NCBI GenBank assembly: GCA_020342025.1
Contig: CP070840.1
Span: 4,059,598 to 4,065,249 of the forward strand
Length of the DNA stretch: 5,652 nt
Direction: 5' to 3'
DNA from: Deltaproteobacteria bacterium
GTDB taxonomy: Bacteria; Desulfobacterota; DSM-4660; Desulfatiglandales; HGW-15
Below are positions 5,201 to 5,652 of the stretch, in pieces (positions within the stretch are counted from its first letter, which is position 1; every line of letters starts with the position of its first letter). The position numbers were made by a program, and so were the translations under genes. Below the pieces are notes generated by a model. That model searched no databases and was not told the DNA's origin. It saw nothing but the letters and a program-made list of their open reading frames with translations.

Positions 5201-5652
5201 ATGAGATCTTCTCCCCAGAAAAATATTAGGTTTTATTTTAACAAACCGGACGAGATATCTTCTCAGATCCTTGATCAAATCCAACGCCTCATAAGAAAAG
5301 GGGGGGAGGTGGGCTCAGCCCATATCAAGGAGAATTTGGAAAATGCATTCCTCGTCAGCTATGCGCTGAACCAAGAGGGTTTGGTGGTTGGCACCGTCAC
5401 CTTAAAGCATCCTAAAGAAGAGTATCGGAGAAAAATTGAGGCGGCCACGGGTTTGGATCTATCAGGATATCTTGAGAGGGGATATACCTCGGTGGACCCG
5501 GTATTTAGAAATTATGATGTGGCGGATAGATTAATAAGAGGGTTGATTGAAAGATCAGAGGGCCAAAAAATTTATGTAACCATCAGAATGGACAACACCT
5601 TTGCCTTAGCGCTGACCTACAAGAATAATATGGTTCTGGCCGCTCAATTCAT
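5201..5652 (+). CDS. GNAT-like acyltransferase, N-terminal part (3' end cut by window)
   Basis: The frame is open from an ATG at 5201 to the window end, giving 150 residues and no stop. An in-frame TAA at 5195-5197 rules out a longer start; the Shine-Dalgarno is poor. Order of elements: a helical segment at about 18-33 (ISSQILDQIQRLIRKG), a strand pair around 50-69 (FLVSYAL then GLVVGTVTLK, typical of GNAT strands), YLERGYTSVDPVFR at 90-103, a helix DVADRLIRGLIER at 106-118, then IYVTIRMDN and ALTYKNNM. The stretch V98 to A108 sits where GNAT enzymes have V-x-P-x-(Q/R)-x-x-G-x-(G/A), the acyl-CoA pyrophosphate loop. Here it reads R-N-Y-D-V-A, with Asp for the first Gly, so cofactor binding may be altered. 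It is transcribed away from the ligase operon. It could be a stand-alone transferase or the N-terminal half of a longer fusion. GNAT assignment by fold pattern only. Confidence 0.7.
   Translation, partial: MRSSPQKNIRFYFNKPDEISSQILDQIQRLIRKGGEVGSAHIKENLENAFLVSYALNQEGLVVGTVTLKHPKEEYRRKIEAATGLDLSGYLERGYTSVDPVFRNYDVADRLIRGLIERSEGQKIYVTIRMDNTFALALTYKNNMVLAAQF

Overview
The window holds the start of a minus-strand operon and a divergently placed plus-strand gene, separated by about 560 bp of non-coding, hairpin-rich DNA. Mid-range base composition, strong Shine-Dalgarno sites, a sigma70-type promoter and an N-terminal export signal suggest a Gram-negative bacterium. The protein style would fit Desulfobacterota or a related deltaproteobacterial lineage, but that is a low-confidence inference and no marker gene settles it.

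Layout in transcription order on the minus strand: a promoter (-35 TTGACA, 17-bp spacer, -10 TACCAT; 4735-4763); a leader carrying a perfect 8-bp inverted repeat; a RimK-like ATP-grasp ligase (3740-4633); a GshB-like ATP-grasp ligase overlapping it by 10 bp (2754-3749); a family-5 peptide-type solute-binding protein with a perfect ribosome-binding site (1006-2733); and an OppB/DppB-type permease (867 down to the window edge), which is cut before its C-terminus. The second permease and the ATPases of the transporter presumably lie beyond position 1. On the plus strand, 5201-5652 encodes the first 150 residues of a GNAT-like acyltransferase, also cut by the window edge.

Functional reading: both ATP-grasp enzymes should activate a carboxylate as an acyl-phosphate and join it to an amine. 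The GshB-like protein mixes a glutathione-synthetase framework with a RimK-like 'GDFRxNIH' motif, so its product need not be glutathione. Coupled with a peptide-type importer and a nearby GNAT, the locus looks like a small peptide or amidated-metabolite ligase system with its own uptake route. The parts are recognisable; the product is not.

The spacer 4640-5200 has no convincing gene. It contains a 33/37-matched inverted repeat (4911-4947 and 5104-5140), a degenerate direct repeat and several hairpins, the last (5157-5176) lying just upstream of the GNAT gene. It looks like a non-autonomous mobile element remnant or a structured repeat, and it is the least explained part of the window.
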